A DNA stretch of 39,667 bases, taken from positions 1 to 39,667 of the IMG/VR virus record IMGVR_UViG_3300006077_000579; one strand, given 5' to 3'. The position numbers were made by a program, and so were the translations under genes. The DNA comes from a virus. The notes beneath the pieces were generated by a model, which was not told the origin of the DNA, did no database searches, and worked only from the letters and a program-made list of their open reading frames with translations. Of the stretch, positions 25,917 to 33,984 are shown in pieces (positions within the stretch are counted from its first letter, which is position 1; each line of letters opens with the position of its first letter).

Positions 25917-27635
25917 ATGTTGGAAATAGATTTCAAGAAAATAAAATTTAAGAATATTGGAGCTTATGGTGATATAGAGCAAGAAATTAATTTTTCCAGA
26001 GGCATAAGCTTGATAATAGGAAAAAACGGAAGAGGAAAATCAACTATCATAGAAGCCTTGACTTATGTCTTGTATGGGAAACCATTCAGTAAGATAAGAT
26101 TGGGAAGTTTAATTAACAAATACAATAATAAAAATCTTAGAGTTGAATTGGATATTAATGTTAATGGGAAAGAGATAAAAATCATTAGAGGACAAAAACC
26201 AGTTGTTTTCTCTATATTTGTGAATAAAAAAGAGTTAAATTTTACTGATTTAAAACAACACCAGCTGACATTAGAACAACATTTGGGTATGTCAGAGAAT
26301 ATTTTCAGACAATTAATTGCACTTGGTGCGAATTTACAACATTCAAAAAACTTTATGGAATTAAGTAAAAAGGAAAAGGAAGAAATTTTACAAATAATTT
26401 CTGACACCACTTTATTCGGTTTATTATCAAACGAAATAAAAGAAGTAAAAACAGAAATAAAAAACAATATTTCAAATCACAATCAACAAATGAGCTTTTT
26501 GAAAAATGGTTTATCATCATCGCAAAGTATTTTAAAGAATATAGAGGCTCAAAATCTGGAGATAAAAACAAATAAAGAAAAAAGAATAAAAGAAATTCTC
26601 ACACAAATAGAAGTTGCTAAAGCGTCTATAAAAGAGGGTGGGGAAAAAATAAAAGAAATTGATGATATTTTAACACAAACCACGCCTTTGCTTAAAAGAT
26701 TTGATGATGTTGAAAATACAGTAAATAAGATAAATAATGATATTGTATTCTACACAGCAACAAAGGTTCAATTTGATAACTCCCCTGAAATAAAATGCCC
26801 AAAGTGTGGAGAAGATTTTAAAGAAATAGAGGCTAAAAGAAAAATAGAAATTGAAGATACTATTGCTAAATTAAAGGAAAAGCAAGAGGAACTTAAAGAA
26901 CATCAACAAGAATTTGAAAAACTTGAAAAGGTAATGTTAATACATAATCAAAATGAAAAAGCAAGAGGAGAACATTTAAATGATTTAAATATTTTGAAAA
27001 ATAATTTAAACAGATTAGATGAGCAATTAAAAGAATTAAAGGAAATGAGCGAAGTTTCAACAGAACATACGCAAAAAGAAATTGAAAAGTATGAAAAGAA
27101 ATTAGATGGGATTAGAAAAAAGCTTACTTCTGACGAAATTGATTTTGATGAATATAATATACTTGATGAAATTTTAAGTATAAAATCGGTTGTTGGTAAT
27201 ATAATCAATAAACAAGTACCAATGTTGAATAAATTTATAAACGAATATCTTGAGAAATTTGAAGTTGATTATCAATTCTTTTTAGATAAAGAATTAAAAG
27301 AAACCATCTTAAAAAGAGATGAAGAATTTGAATACAATTCTTTAAGTAATGGGGAAAAACAAAGAATAGTTTTAAGTATTCTATTCGCTTTTTTAAGATT
27401 GATTGAAGTATCAGTAAAAATTAATATTTTATTTCTTGATGAATTTCTCGACTCATCTTTAGATGATGATGGAACAAATTTAGTATTAGAGATATTAAAA
27501 AATGAATTCAAAGAAAAAAATATTTTCATTATATCTCATAAACAAGAAATAAAAAATATTGATGACGAAACAAATAATGTGTATTTCATAGACAAGGACG
27601 ACAGGAAAAAATTTAGTATAATAAAAAAAGGATAA
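25917..27635 (+). CDS. gp46: gp46-like SbcC/Rad50 recombination ATPase subunit
   Basis: The 572-residue protein (T4 gp46 about 560) has Walker A GKNGRGKST (35-43), long coiled coils broken by a zinc-hook CPKC at 294-297, the ABC signature LSNGEKQR (476-483), and Walker B NILFLDEFLD around 503. This is the full Rad50/SbcC architecture. The hook Cys pair joins two molecules through zinc, and ATP binding controls the gp47 nuclease. The start directly abuts the gp47 stop, with ribosome site AAAAAGGA. The gene lies between two repeat arrays that would be good substrates for its pathway. Confidence 0.94.
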   Translation: MLEIDFKKIKFKNIGAYGDIEQEINFSRGISLIIGKNGRGKSTIIEALTYVLYGKPFSKIRLGSLINKYNNKNLRVELDINVNGKEIKIIRGQKPVVFSIFVNKKELNFTDLKQHQLTLEQHLGMSENIFRQLIALGANLQHSKNFMELSKKEKEEILQIISDTTLFGLLSNEIKEVKTEIKNNISNHNQQMSFLKNGLSSSQSILKNIEAQNLEIKTNKEKRIKEILTQIEVAKASIKEGGEKIKEIDDILTQTTPLLKRFDDVENTVNKINNDIVFYTATKVQFDNSPEIKCPKCGEDFKEIEAKRKIEIEDTIAKLKEKQEELKEHQQEFEKLEKVMLIHNQNEKARGEHLNDLNILKNNLNRLDEQLKELKEMSEVSTEHTQKEIEKYEKKLDGIRKKLTSDEIDFDEYNILDEILSIKSVVGNIINKQVPMLNKFINEYLEKFEVDYQFFLDKELKETILKRDEEFEYNSLSNGEKQRIVLSILFAFLRLIEVSVKINILFLDEFLDSSLDDDGTNLVLEILKNEFKEKNIFIISHKQEIKNIDDETNNVYFIDKDDRKKFSIIKKG

Positions 27636-27637
27636 AA

Positions 27638-27877
27638 ATGTTTTCAGAATTAGGTAGAAAAATAATGAAGTTCGCTTTAGATAGTGGATGTGAAGATTAT
27701 AGTATGTTGGAAAAGATTGGAATGTATTGTGAGGAAAAGGATTTATGTGAGATGGAAGTGGGTAATGAGTTGTCATCTGATAAAAAATTTAAAAAGATTT
27801 TAGAGGAAGATTTAATTAGACATAATTACATAAAAGAAAACGTAAAAACAACTAAAACAATTATTAGCGACTTCTAA
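27638..27877 (+). CDS. Unknown small acidic protein after gp46
   Basis: This 79-residue protein begins 2 bases after the gp46 stop with ribosome site AAAGGATAA and is surely co-translated. It is predicted to be helical, with charged segments (MLEKIGMYCEEKDLCEMEVG, then KKFKKILEEDLIRHNYI) and three Cys (residues 18, 31, 37) without a clear CxxC. I do not recognise a family. The position suggests an accessory of the recombination complex, but that rests on proximity only. Confidence 0.75.
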   Translation: MFSELGRKIMKFALDSGCEDYSMLEKIGMYCEEKDLCEMEVGNELSSDKKFKKILEEDLIRHNYIKENVKTTKTIISDF

Positions 27878-27900
27878 AAGACTTCTAGTTTTAGGTAAAA

Positions 27901-27922
27901 TTAAGGAAAGTTATAGTATAAT
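27901..27922 (+). promoter_or_regulatory. Host-type promoter upstream of CxxC microprotein
   Basis: TTAAG (27901-27905), 11 bases, TATAAT (27917-27922), then AAAGGAG and ATG at 27949. The spacing is one base longer than the other examples. It would drive the cluster from 27949 through the clamp-loader genes. Confidence 0.55.
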
Positions 27923-27948
27923 ATATCACTTAAAAATAAAGGAGATAT

Positions 27949-28029
27949 ATGGTTTATTGTAGGGATTGTAAATTTTTCTTTCCAACTCTTTTTAAGATGT
28001 GGACTGATTTTATAAAAGGTATATTTTAA
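27949..28029 (+). CDS. 26-residue CxxC microprotein
   Basis: ATG at 27949 follows the strongest ribosome site in the window (AAAGGAGATAT) and opens 26 codons: MVYCRDCKFFFPTLFKMWTD, then FIKGIF. The CRDC pair could be half a zinc site or a redox pair, and the rest is aromatic and amphipathic. The stop overlaps the next start (TAATG), so the peptide is translationally coupled to the 179-residue protein. No family recognised. Confidence 0.6.
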   Translation: MVYCRDCKFFFPTLFKMWTDFIKGIF

Positions 28030-28568
28030 TGTTAAATGTTAAAAGACAATATCAATTGGCTCAAGGTGTGTTGATAAGTATGAAAGATGGAAAGCCCTTT
28101 GTACAGATTAAAGGTGAAAGTCAAATTTTTTCCACTTTATTTTCTGGTGGGCGATTTGAAACTTTTAGTGAAAGCAAATTTGTTTTATTTTCCGTTTATG
28201 TGATATACACATATTCAATAAAAACTATAAATGATTTTATATCCGTTGTAAAAAATAAAGAAGATATAAAAGCTGATTTTGAGAAATTCATTGAAGAATT
28301 AAAACATTGGAAAATGTTTGCTCAAAAAGAATTAGAGAATATACGAAAGAATAACACAACACCAGAGGAACTCATAATTTTATTAAAACAACACCAGATA
28401 AAATTCTATACATTTTATTTCTATTTTCTCTTAACTGGGAATTGGGAGATATTTGAAAAAAGAATGTACAAAGGTGTATTAAAAGAATTAAGAGCTATGG
28501 CAACATATTTTCCATTTAAATTAACAGAAATAGAAAAATTTAAAAAATATTTAATAGATTTAAAGTAA
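28029..28568 (+). CDS. Unknown 179-residue protein upstream of clamp loader
   Basis: The start overlaps the microprotein stop by one base. An N-terminal beta-rich part (GVLISMKDGKPFVQIKGES, SGGRFETFSESKFVLFSV) is followed by helices rich in Lys, Glu and aromatic residues (FEKFIEELKHWKMFAQKELE and IKFYTFYFYFLL). I do not recognise it. In T4 the region upstream of gene 44 holds the sliding clamp (gene 45) and rpbA. This protein is shorter than a 228-residue clamp and shows no clamp features, so I do not assign it. It lies 38 bases before gp44. Confidence 0.8.
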   Translation: MLNVKRQYQLAQGVLISMKDGKPFVQIKGESQIFSTLFSGGRFETFSESKFVLFSVYVIYTYSIKTINDFISVVKNKEDIKADFEKFIEELKHWKMFAQKELENIRKNNTTPEELIILLKQHQIKFYTFYFYFLLTGNWEIFEKRMYKGVLKELRAMATYFPFKLTEIEKFKKYLIDLK

Positions 28569-28606
28569 ATTATAAAACAATTTTAAAATAAAAACAAAGG
28601 AAATAA

Positions 28607-29551
28607 ATGAAAAAAATAGGAAGTAATTATTTATGGGTAGAAAAATATAGACCACAGACAATTGACGATGTGATTATTCCAGATGCATTTAAGGCTACAT
28701 TAAAGAAGTGGGTTGATGATGGAGAGATTTCTAATTTTGGTATGTTTGGTGCTGCTGGGTTAGGAAAGGGTAGCGTATATGGTTCATTATTAAATGATAT
28801 GAATGCTGATAGGATTGTTATTAATGCTTCAAAAGACAATGGTATTGATACTTTGAGAACAACTATCAGCAGATTTGCGTCTAGTAAATCATTTGAAAAT
28901 AAAATTAAAATTGTAGTTCTTGATGAAAGTGATTATATCACTTCTAACGCTCAATCTGCTTTTAGAAATGATATTGAGAGTTTCAGTTCAAATGCTAGAT
29001 TTATTTTCACTGGTAATGAAAAAGAAAAAATAATCCCTCCAATATTGAATAGATTACAAGTATTTGATTTGGATAAAATATTTGAAGAGAATACTAAAGA
29101 ATTAAAGGAAAAAATATTTTTCAGATTAAAATTTATTTTAGAGAATGAGAATGTTGAATTTGATTTAAAAGATTTGCAAGAAGTTGTTAAAACACAATAT
29201 CCATCAATAAGAGGTATGATTAATTATTTAAGCCAAAACTCAACAACTGGAAGATTTTTATTAACCTCTCCACAAACTGAAAAATATTCTCAAATTTTAC
29301 AAGCTGTGAATGATAAAAACTTTAATGAGTTAAAAAAGTTAGTAAATAACATAGATACTCCTGAAATGTTCTATAAGTGGGTTTATCAAAATATTGATAC
29401 AATCATTCCAAAGGTTGAACAAAGAGTTTCATTTATTCCTTTGTTAGCACAATATCAAGATATGAATGGTAGAGCCATAATGAAAACAATACCTTTACTT
29501 GCATTTTTAGTAGATTGCTTTGATAAGGTTACATTTGAAGTGAAAAAATGA
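28607..29551 (+). CDS. gp44: Clamp-loader large subunit, T4 gp44-like AAA+ protein
   Basis: The 314-residue protein starts LWVEKYRPQTIDDVI, the hallmark of RFC/gp44 clamp loaders. Walker A region GAAGLGKGS (48-56), Walker B VVLDESD (103-109), sensor I TGNE (135-138) and an Arg-finger loop LNRLQ (R149) follow in order. T4 gp44 is 319 residues. It loads the sliding clamp with gp62. Two departures: the residue after Walker A Lys54 is Gly rather than Thr/Ser, with Ser one place later, and the usual SRC motif reads NRL. Ribosome site AAAGGAAATAA. The stop overlaps the next start as ATGA. Confidence 0.93.
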   Translation: MKKIGSNYLWVEKYRPQTIDDVIIPDAFKATLKKWVDDGEISNFGMFGAAGLGKGSVYGSLLNDMNADRIVINASKDNGIDTLRTTISRFASSKSFENKIKIVVLDESDYITSNAQSAFRNDIESFSSNARFIFTGNEKEKIIPPILNRLQVFDLDKIFEENTKELKEKIFFRLKFILENENVEFDLKDLQEVVKTQYPSIRGMINYLSQNSTTGRFLLTSPQTEKYSQILQAVNDKNFNELKKLVNNIDTPEMFYKWVYQNIDTIIPKVEQRVSFIPLLAQYQDMNGRAIMKTIPLLAFLVDCFDKVTFEVKK

Positions 29552-29925
29552 AAACTATGAATGAAAAGGTAACATCATTGTTGAAAATTGATAAGGAAAC
29601 TATTGAAGAGCGTGTGGAGGTTTTCACATTTGTTGATACAGAAGCAAACGTGTCTTATCTAATAGATAAAAACTCGAAACTTGAAATATCCTCTGATGGT
29701 TTAAGAGTAACAAATTCAAAATATGGTGATATGATTTATGTTTATGAAGGAAATGGAAATGGCGTTATTGATGTGGATGGTACTTTTAGTGAGGAATTTT
29801 TATCAAAGGTTGATGAAATATCCACAATAATAAGTGCTTTGAATGATTTTGATAAAAGTAAAATATCTACTAGGGGAGATATTATCAAATCAACACAAAA
29901 AATTTTAGATAAGGGGATGAAATAA
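29548..29925 (+). CDS. Unknown protein between gp44 and gp62
   Basis: A 125-residue protein coupled to gp44 by an ATGA overlap. It has an N-terminal helix, a beta-rich middle (VEVFTFVDTEANVSYLID, LRVTNSKYGDMIYVYEG) and a C-terminal helix (FLSKVDEISTIISALNDF) ending STQKILDKGMK. It is not recognised. Its last coding bases (ACACAAAAAATTTTAGATAA) are repeated 177 bases downstream, where they mark the end of a tandem duplication that includes the start of gp62. Confidence 0.78.
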   Translation: MKTMNEKVTSLLKIDKETIEERVEVFTFVDTEANVSYLIDKNSKLEISSDGLRVTNSKYGDMIYVYEGNGNGVIDVDGTFSEEFLSKVDEISTIISALNDFDKSKISTRGDIIKSTQKILDKGMK

Positions 29926-30240
29926 ATGGGGTTTATTGATGAATACGGTATATCAACTAAAAATGTAGAATATGAAGAAGTTTTTGAAATAAAGAAAAAT
30001 ATTTTTGAAAAAATGAGTATTTCATTTACAAAGAAATTTAAACCAACGATTGAAGAAATTTTTAAAAAAACACAAAAAATTTTAGATAATAGGTGTTGCA
30101 AATGAGTTTTCTTGATGAATATGGTATAGAAGTTAAAAATGTAGAATATGAAGAAGTTGTTGAAAAAAAGAAAAACATTTTTGAAATAATGAGTGCTTCA
30201 TTTACAAAGAAATTTAAACCAACGATTGAAGAAATGAAAA
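29893..30240 (+). repeat. 177-bp direct duplication at the start of gp62
   Basis: The segment beginning ACACAAAAAATTTTAGATAA at 29893 recurs at 30070. Both copies continue into a start codon and about 45 codons of closely related sequence (FTKKFKPTIEE in both). Divergence between copies is about one residue in four, so the event is not recent. It left an extra 59-residue gene and kept gp62 intact. Confidence 0.8.
29926..30105 (+). CDS. 59-residue duplicate of the gp62 N-terminus
   Basis: ATG directly follows the preceding stop and encodes MGFIDEYGISTKNVEYEEVF, then KKNIFEKM and FTKKFKPTIEE. This is nearly the first 45 residues of gp62 at 30102. It then ends FKKTQKILDNRCCK, borrowed from the duplicated end of the upstream gene. 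It overlaps gp62 by four bases (ATGA). It could be a fossil of the duplication, or a retained peptide that occupies the gp62 docking site on gp44 and tunes clamp loading. The intact frame with conservative changes favours some constraint. Confidence 0.65.
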   Translation: MGFIDEYGISTKNVEYEEVFEIKKNIFEKMSISFTKKFKPTIEEIFKKTQKILDNRCCK

Positions 30241-30545
30241 CAATAAGTCCTTGGTTATTTCATACATTATTATCTGGTGATGTGAGAACATTACAAATAG
30301 CATTGTTTTTGAACTCTTATGAGGACATACCAACTGAAAATAGATGGAAATTTGTAAATGATATCGTACCTAAAACTTGGATAACTTACCCTAAAAAGTT
30401 AAAAGAAGACACTGAAATCTTAGGTATATTGCAAGATGAGTTTTGTATTAATAAAAACACTGCTAGGGAATATTTAAAAATGCTAGATAAAAAAGAACTT
30501 AAAAGAATAAAAAATAAACACACAATTACAGAGGGAAGAGTTTAA
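30102..30545 (+). CDS. gp62: Clamp-loader small subunit, T4 gp62-like
   Basis: A 147-residue protein. The central pattern PWLFHTLLSGD, ALFLNSYEDIP, KFVNDIVPKTWITYPKK and NTAREYLKML follows the gp62 family layout (fixed LS and D near the first helix, aromatic KW/TW-K, and Ala-Tyr-Leu helix near the end). With gp44 it forms the clamp loader. The family is usually longer (T4 187 residues), so it is a short version. ATG 30102 is chosen because it overlaps the previous stop and because SFLDEYG aligns with the duplicate. A TTG at 30093 in frame would add only three residues. Assignment rests on pattern and context. Confidence 0.8.
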   Translation: MSFLDEYGIEVKNVEYEEVVEKKKNIFEIMSASFTKKFKPTIEEMKTISPWLFHTLLSGDVRTLQIALFLNSYEDIPTENRWKFVNDIVPKTWITYPKKLKEDTEILGILQDEFCINKNTAREYLKMLDKKELKRIKNKHTITEGRV

Positions 30546-30574
30546 ATTTAATATTTTGAATATTTTAAGCTGGT

Positions 30575-30596
30575 TTTAAGATTAAAAGGTTATAAT
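30575..30596 (+). promoter_or_regulatory. Host-type promoter for gene at 30625
   Basis: TTTTAAG (30574-30580), 10 bases, TATAAT (30591-30596), then GGGGTGTGAATG. The leader would be about 20 nt. It begins the unit containing the DHH protein and gp41. Confidence 0.7.
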
Positions 30597-30624
30597 AGTA
30601 GTGTAAAAATTAAAAGGGGTGTGA

Positions 30625-31011
30625 ATGAAAAACAAAGTGGAGGAATTGAAAGTCTTCTCTAGGGAAGACTTTGATGTTTTTTTAGGAGATTTGTATTATA
30701 GACTTTCAGAGGAATTTGATAAATTTAAAGCTGGGGTTAAAAATATAATTTTCTATTTTGACGTTATATGGAATGATAGATGGTTTGATTATGTATTTCT
30801 CTTAAAAATAGTAGAACGAAAGTTTGAAAATATGGAAAGGAATTGGGATAAAGCTATCTATGAAAATAGTGAAATTCAAAAAGCTGAATTCAAAGAAATA
30901 AGGGAACTTTTAAACCTTATTATTGAAGATGAATTAGATGGTGATGAACTTAAGAAGACTGAAAAAAGACTTTTTGTTTTATTGAGTCATTATAGAAAAT
31001 TTTGGGACTAA
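30625..31011 (+). CDS. Unknown 128-residue helical protein
   Basis: First gene after a good promoter, with ribosome site AAAAGGGG. Predicted to be almost all helical with many aromatic residues (IIFYFDVIWNDRWFDYVFLL) and charged heptad-like stretches (KAEFKEIRELLNLIIEDEL). No motif or family recognised. It is followed after 17 bases by the DHH protein and is likely co-transcribed with it. Confidence 0.8.
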   Translation: MKNKVEELKVFSREDFDVFLGDLYYRLSEEFDKFKAGVKNIIFYFDVIWNDRWFDYVFLLKIVERKFENMERNWDKAIYENSEIQKAEFKEIRELLNLIIEDELDGDELKKTEKRLFVLLSHYRKFWD

Positions 31012-31028
31012 AAATATAAAGGATAAAT

Positions 31029-31988
31029 ATGAAAGATTTTTTTCATCTCACACATACAGATTTAGATGGGATTGGGTGTTTATTTTCAACATTTGCTGAA
31101 TTTGGCAAAGTTAGCTTTGGTAGTATCTCTTATGATTTAATAGATGATGAAATACCCAACCTTGATAGTAATGTAATTACTCTTATCACTGATTTAAACT
31201 TCAATGAAAGACAATTAAATATATTACTTGACAAGGCAAAAGAGTTCGCTGAAAAGAGAATTCCTATCATTTACATAGACCACCACGAATATTCTGAAAA
31301 AGAATTGGAATTATTATCTGAACTTGAAAATATGTCAAGTGGAAATAAGGTTATAGTTGATACCAAATATTGTGCATCTTATTTAACTGCACAATATTTT
31401 GAAAAATTATTAATACCGAGACTTGGTGATGATTTCAAAAACTTCAAAGAAACGATTAACATTATAGATACATATGATGTGTGGAGAACTGAAAGGGAAT
31501 TATTTCCAAAAGCCTTTATGTTAGATAAGATTTTTTGGATGGAGTTAAGCAGTAAAGGGCAATTAGGTATTATAAATGATTTTATAGATAATAAGTGGAA
31601 AATACCTGAGAGATACAAAACACTAGAGGGAAGTTTTCTTGATCAAAAATCAAAAGATTATGAAATATTAAAACCATTAATTTTTGATCAAGATGGTGTT
31701 TTCGCTATACCATCAATAAAATACATTGGTGACGTTAGATTTGATTTTCCAGATAGAAAAATTTATATCGGTTTTTCTTTAGATAAATCAAAAATATCAG
31801 TTAGAGTAGATGAAAAATACACTACATTTAAACAAGCGATAATTGATGACATAATAAATATGCCTGAAGTTTTAGCATCAGGTGGTCATAATTTTGCATT
31901 TGGTATTACTCTTAATGATGTAAAATTTGTAGAAAAAGTAGTAACAAGAGTGATTGAAAAATCACTCGAATTAACGAGAGGAAATTAA
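31029..31988 (+). CDS. DHH family phosphoesterase
   Basis: The 319-residue protein has the DHH catalytic series HTDLDGIG (9-16), a TDLN near 55-60 and IDHHE with D84-H85-H86. After a helical linker it has a DHHA1-type C-terminal domain with GGH at 285-287. This family includes RecJ exonuclease, NrnA oligoribonucleases and cyclic-dinucleotide phosphodiesterases, all Mn-dependent. Length and two-domain layout fit the NrnA/small-RNA or pApA type rather than full RecJ. It could recycle nanoRNA or degrade a signalling dinucleotide such as those of host defence systems; the sequence does not decide. AAAGGATAA precedes the start. Confidence 0.9.
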   Translation: MKDFFHLTHTDLDGIGCLFSTFAEFGKVSFGSISYDLIDDEIPNLDSNVITLITDLNFNERQLNILLDKAKEFAEKRIPIIYIDHHEYSEKELELLSELENMSSGNKVIVDTKYCASYLTAQYFEKLLIPRLGDDFKNFKETINIIDTYDVWRTERELFPKAFMLDKIFWMELSSKGQLGIINDFIDNKWKIPERYKTLEGSFLDQKSKDYEILKPLIFDQDGVFAIPSIKYIGDVRFDFPDRKIYIGFSLDKSKISVRVDEKYTTFKQAIIDDIINMPEVLASGGHNFAFGITLNDVKFVEKVVTRVIEKSLELTRGN

Positions 31989-32255
31989 ATGTATGAAATT
32001 TTTAAAAGCGAATTTGGAAAAAATTATTCCGTTAAGGAAAAAGATTATTTCAAATTGTTAAATCCGAAAACATTTTTAAGATTTTTAAAACTTAGGAAGT
32101 CAGAAAAATTCACAATAAAGGAATTTTTACTCATTGATTATGTTTTAGATTTAGAATATTCATATTCCATAAATCGTTTAGAGTTATTTGATGTATGTAA
32201 CAGTTGGAATAATGGATTTTTCAATTTACATTATAGGGAAATAAGAAAAATATAA
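31989..32255 (+). CDS. Unknown 88-residue protein between DHH gene and gp41
   Basis: ATG immediately follows the DHH stop codon. Ribosome site AGAGGAAAT. The protein is basic and aromatic (SVKEKDYFKLLNPKTFLRFL, then LELFDVCNSWNNGFFNLHYR) with mostly helical prediction. It is not recognised. Tight packing between two replication or nucleic-acid genes is the only clue. Confidence 0.75.
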   Translation: MYEIFKSEFGKNYSVKEKDYFKLLNPKTFLRFLKLRKSEKFTIKEFLLIDYVLDLEYSYSINRLELFDVCNSWNNGFFNLHYREIRKI

Positions 32256-32275
32256 AAGTTTAAACAAGGGTGAAA

Positions 32276-33604
32276 ATGGAAACTGAAATAGAACGATACA
32301 TATTAAAAGAATTACTTTTTAATGAAATATATTTTGGTAAAGTATATTCTATATTGGATGGAAAACATTTTGAAATGATTGAATTTCAAACGGTTTTTTC
32401 ATATATAAAAAAGTTTGTAACAAAACATAATAAATCACCAAATATTAAGGAATTTGTTTTATATCTCCAAAATTCAGAAGTCGAGGAAAATACAAAAACA
32501 CAAATCAAAGAAACTCTTCAAGGGTTGATTTCAGATGAAGCTAAAATTGATGTGAATGTTTTACTAAAAGAAACTGAAGAATTTGTACAAAAAGCAGAAT
32601 TAAAAGAAGCTATTTTAAAATCTGTTGATATTATTCAAGGTGGTGGCGACTTTGATGAAATCACCAGACTAATTTTAAATGCTCAATCTGTAAAAATTGA
32701 TAGTGATTTAGGAATTGATGTTTTCAATGATTTACAAAAGAAATATGAATTTTACACAAAATTATTCAAAGGCTATCTAACAGGTATTGAACCAATTGAC
32801 AATACATTGGGTGGAGGTTTTAAAGAGAAGACATTATCGGTGGTTTTAAGCCCCTCTCACGGTGGTAAATCAACCTTTTTAATGGCTCTTGCTGGAAATT
32901 ATGCTACTAGGAAACTTGATGTTGTTTATTTCACACTTGAAATGCCTGAGGAAAGCGTATCAAGGAGAATTGATAGTAACATTATAAGAACACCATCTAA
33001 TGATATTGACAAAATGTCCTTTGATGAATATAAAAATAAATTTCCAAAAGAATTAGGTAACTTATTTGTGAAAGAATTTTCTTCAGGGAGTTTATCCGTC
33101 TTAGGTATAAAAACATATTTAAAGGAATTATTCACACAAAAAGGGAAAACTCCAAAGATAATTATAATTGATTATTTGTCTTTATTAAAAAGTGATAGAG
33201 TGTCTTTGAGTAAAGCTGGTGGTTACCTTTATTATAAAGCAATAGCTGAAGAATTACACGGATTTGCTAAAGAATATGGGGTTGCTGTAATTACTGCTCA
33301 ACAACTCGGTAGAAGTGCTTTTGATAATATAGAAGCTGGTGCTGATGAAGTTGCCGACTCAATTGGCGTTATACAAACTGCCGATATAGCTTTTGGTTTA
33401 TTATCGAATGAAACGCTAAGAGGAGAAAATCAAGTTATTGTGAATTTTTGGAAAAATAGATACACTGGATTATTGGATAAATACCCTCTTAATGTGGATT
33501 ATAGTATGGCAACTTATTGGGCAACTGATGAAGCTAACACAATGACAAAACAAGTAGAAATTACAACACCAAAAGCTGGTGATGGTTTTAAATTTCAAAT
33601 GTAA
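32276..33604 (+). CDS. gp41: DnaB-family replicative helicase, T4 gp41-like
   Basis: The 442-residue protein has a helical N-terminal domain (to about residue 150) and a RecA-type motor. Walker A SPSHGGKST is at 192-200, followed by LEMPEESVSRRID (motif H1a), Walker B IIIIDYLSLL with D299, and ITAQQLGR as the switch motif. This is the DnaB/gp41 order. T4 gp41 is 475 residues. It unwinds the fork and recruits primase. The start is ATG 32276 after CAAGGGTG. A GTG at 32270 in the same frame lies in the ribosome site. Confidence 0.93.
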   Translation: METEIERYILKELLFNEIYFGKVYSILDGKHFEMIEFQTVFSYIKKFVTKHNKSPNIKEFVLYLQNSEVEENTKTQIKETLQGLISDEAKIDVNVLLKETEEFVQKAELKEAILKSVDIIQGGGDFDEITRLILNAQSVKIDSDLGIDVFNDLQKKYEFYTKLFKGYLTGIEPIDNTLGGGFKEKTLSVVLSPSHGGKSTFLMALAGNYATRKLDVVYFTLEMPEESVSRRIDSNIIRTPSNDIDKMSFDEYKNKFPKELGNLFVKEFSSGSLSVLGIKTYLKELFTQKGKTPKIIIIDYLSLLKSDRVSLSKAGGYLYYKAIAEELHGFAKEYGVAVITAQQLGRSAFDNIEAGADEVADSIGVIQTADIAFGLLSNETLRGENQVIVNFWKNRYTGLLDKYPLNVDYSMATYWATDEANTMTKQVEITTPKAGDGFKFQM

Positions 33605-33637
33605 GGTGAAAAAATATCTTTGAATTATAAATAACTG

Positions 33638-33643
33638 TATAAT
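33638..33643 (+). promoter_or_regulatory. -10-like TATAAT before the Lys-rich gene
   Basis: A perfect TATAAT lies 23 bases before the ATG at 33666, but the region 10 bases upstream reads ATTATAAATA and lacks TTTAAG. It may be a different class of promoter or chance in an AT-rich gap. Confidence 0.35.
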
Positions 33644-33665
33644 ATTAAATTCAAAGGAAAAAATT

Positions 33666-33968
33666 ATGACAAAAGAGGATTTCATTTCAAGCTTTTTTGA
33701 AAATCAAAGAGCTGACAGACGAAAAACAGTTGATAAAAAGACTGGTAAAAAGATATGGAAATATACTTGCCCAAAGGATTTTAAAGTAGATAAATCGGGT
33801 GCAAAACCAGTTTGTGTGAAAATGGCAGCAAAGGAAATAATTGCAAAACAAAAAGCATCTAAAAAGATGGTAAGAAATAAAAAAGCACAAGGTGGTGCTC
33901 TAGCTAAAAAGATAGCAAAAGCTAAAAGAAAAACAATGATAATGAAAAAAAGAGTTGGTTTAAAATAA
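33666..33968 (+). CDS. Very basic Lys-rich protein with CPKD/CVKM motif
   Basis: A 100-residue protein. After an acidic-aromatic start (TKEDFISSFFENQRAD) comes KYTCPKDFKVDKSG and PVCVKM, a two-Cys module I recall from small phage proteins with a C-P-x-G-like loop. The last half is almost all Lys, Ala and Arg (KKIAKAKRKTMIMKKRVGLK). Such tails bind DNA or RNA, or serve as internal head proteins packed with DNA. No family name can be given with confidence. It starts a new group after gp41 with AAAGGAAAAAAT. Confidence 0.82.
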   Translation: MTKEDFISSFFENQRADRRKTVDKKTGKKIWKYTCPKDFKVDKSGAKPVCVKMAAKEIIAKQKASKKMVRNKKAQGGALAKKIAKAKRKTMIMKKRVGLK

Positions 33969-33984
33969 AATTAGGGGATAAAAT

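Noticed and set aside
28029-28568. Sliding clamp (gp45) upstream of gp44
   Set aside because: The position is suggestive, but the protein is only 179 residues, has long charged helices and shows no clamp-like repeats.
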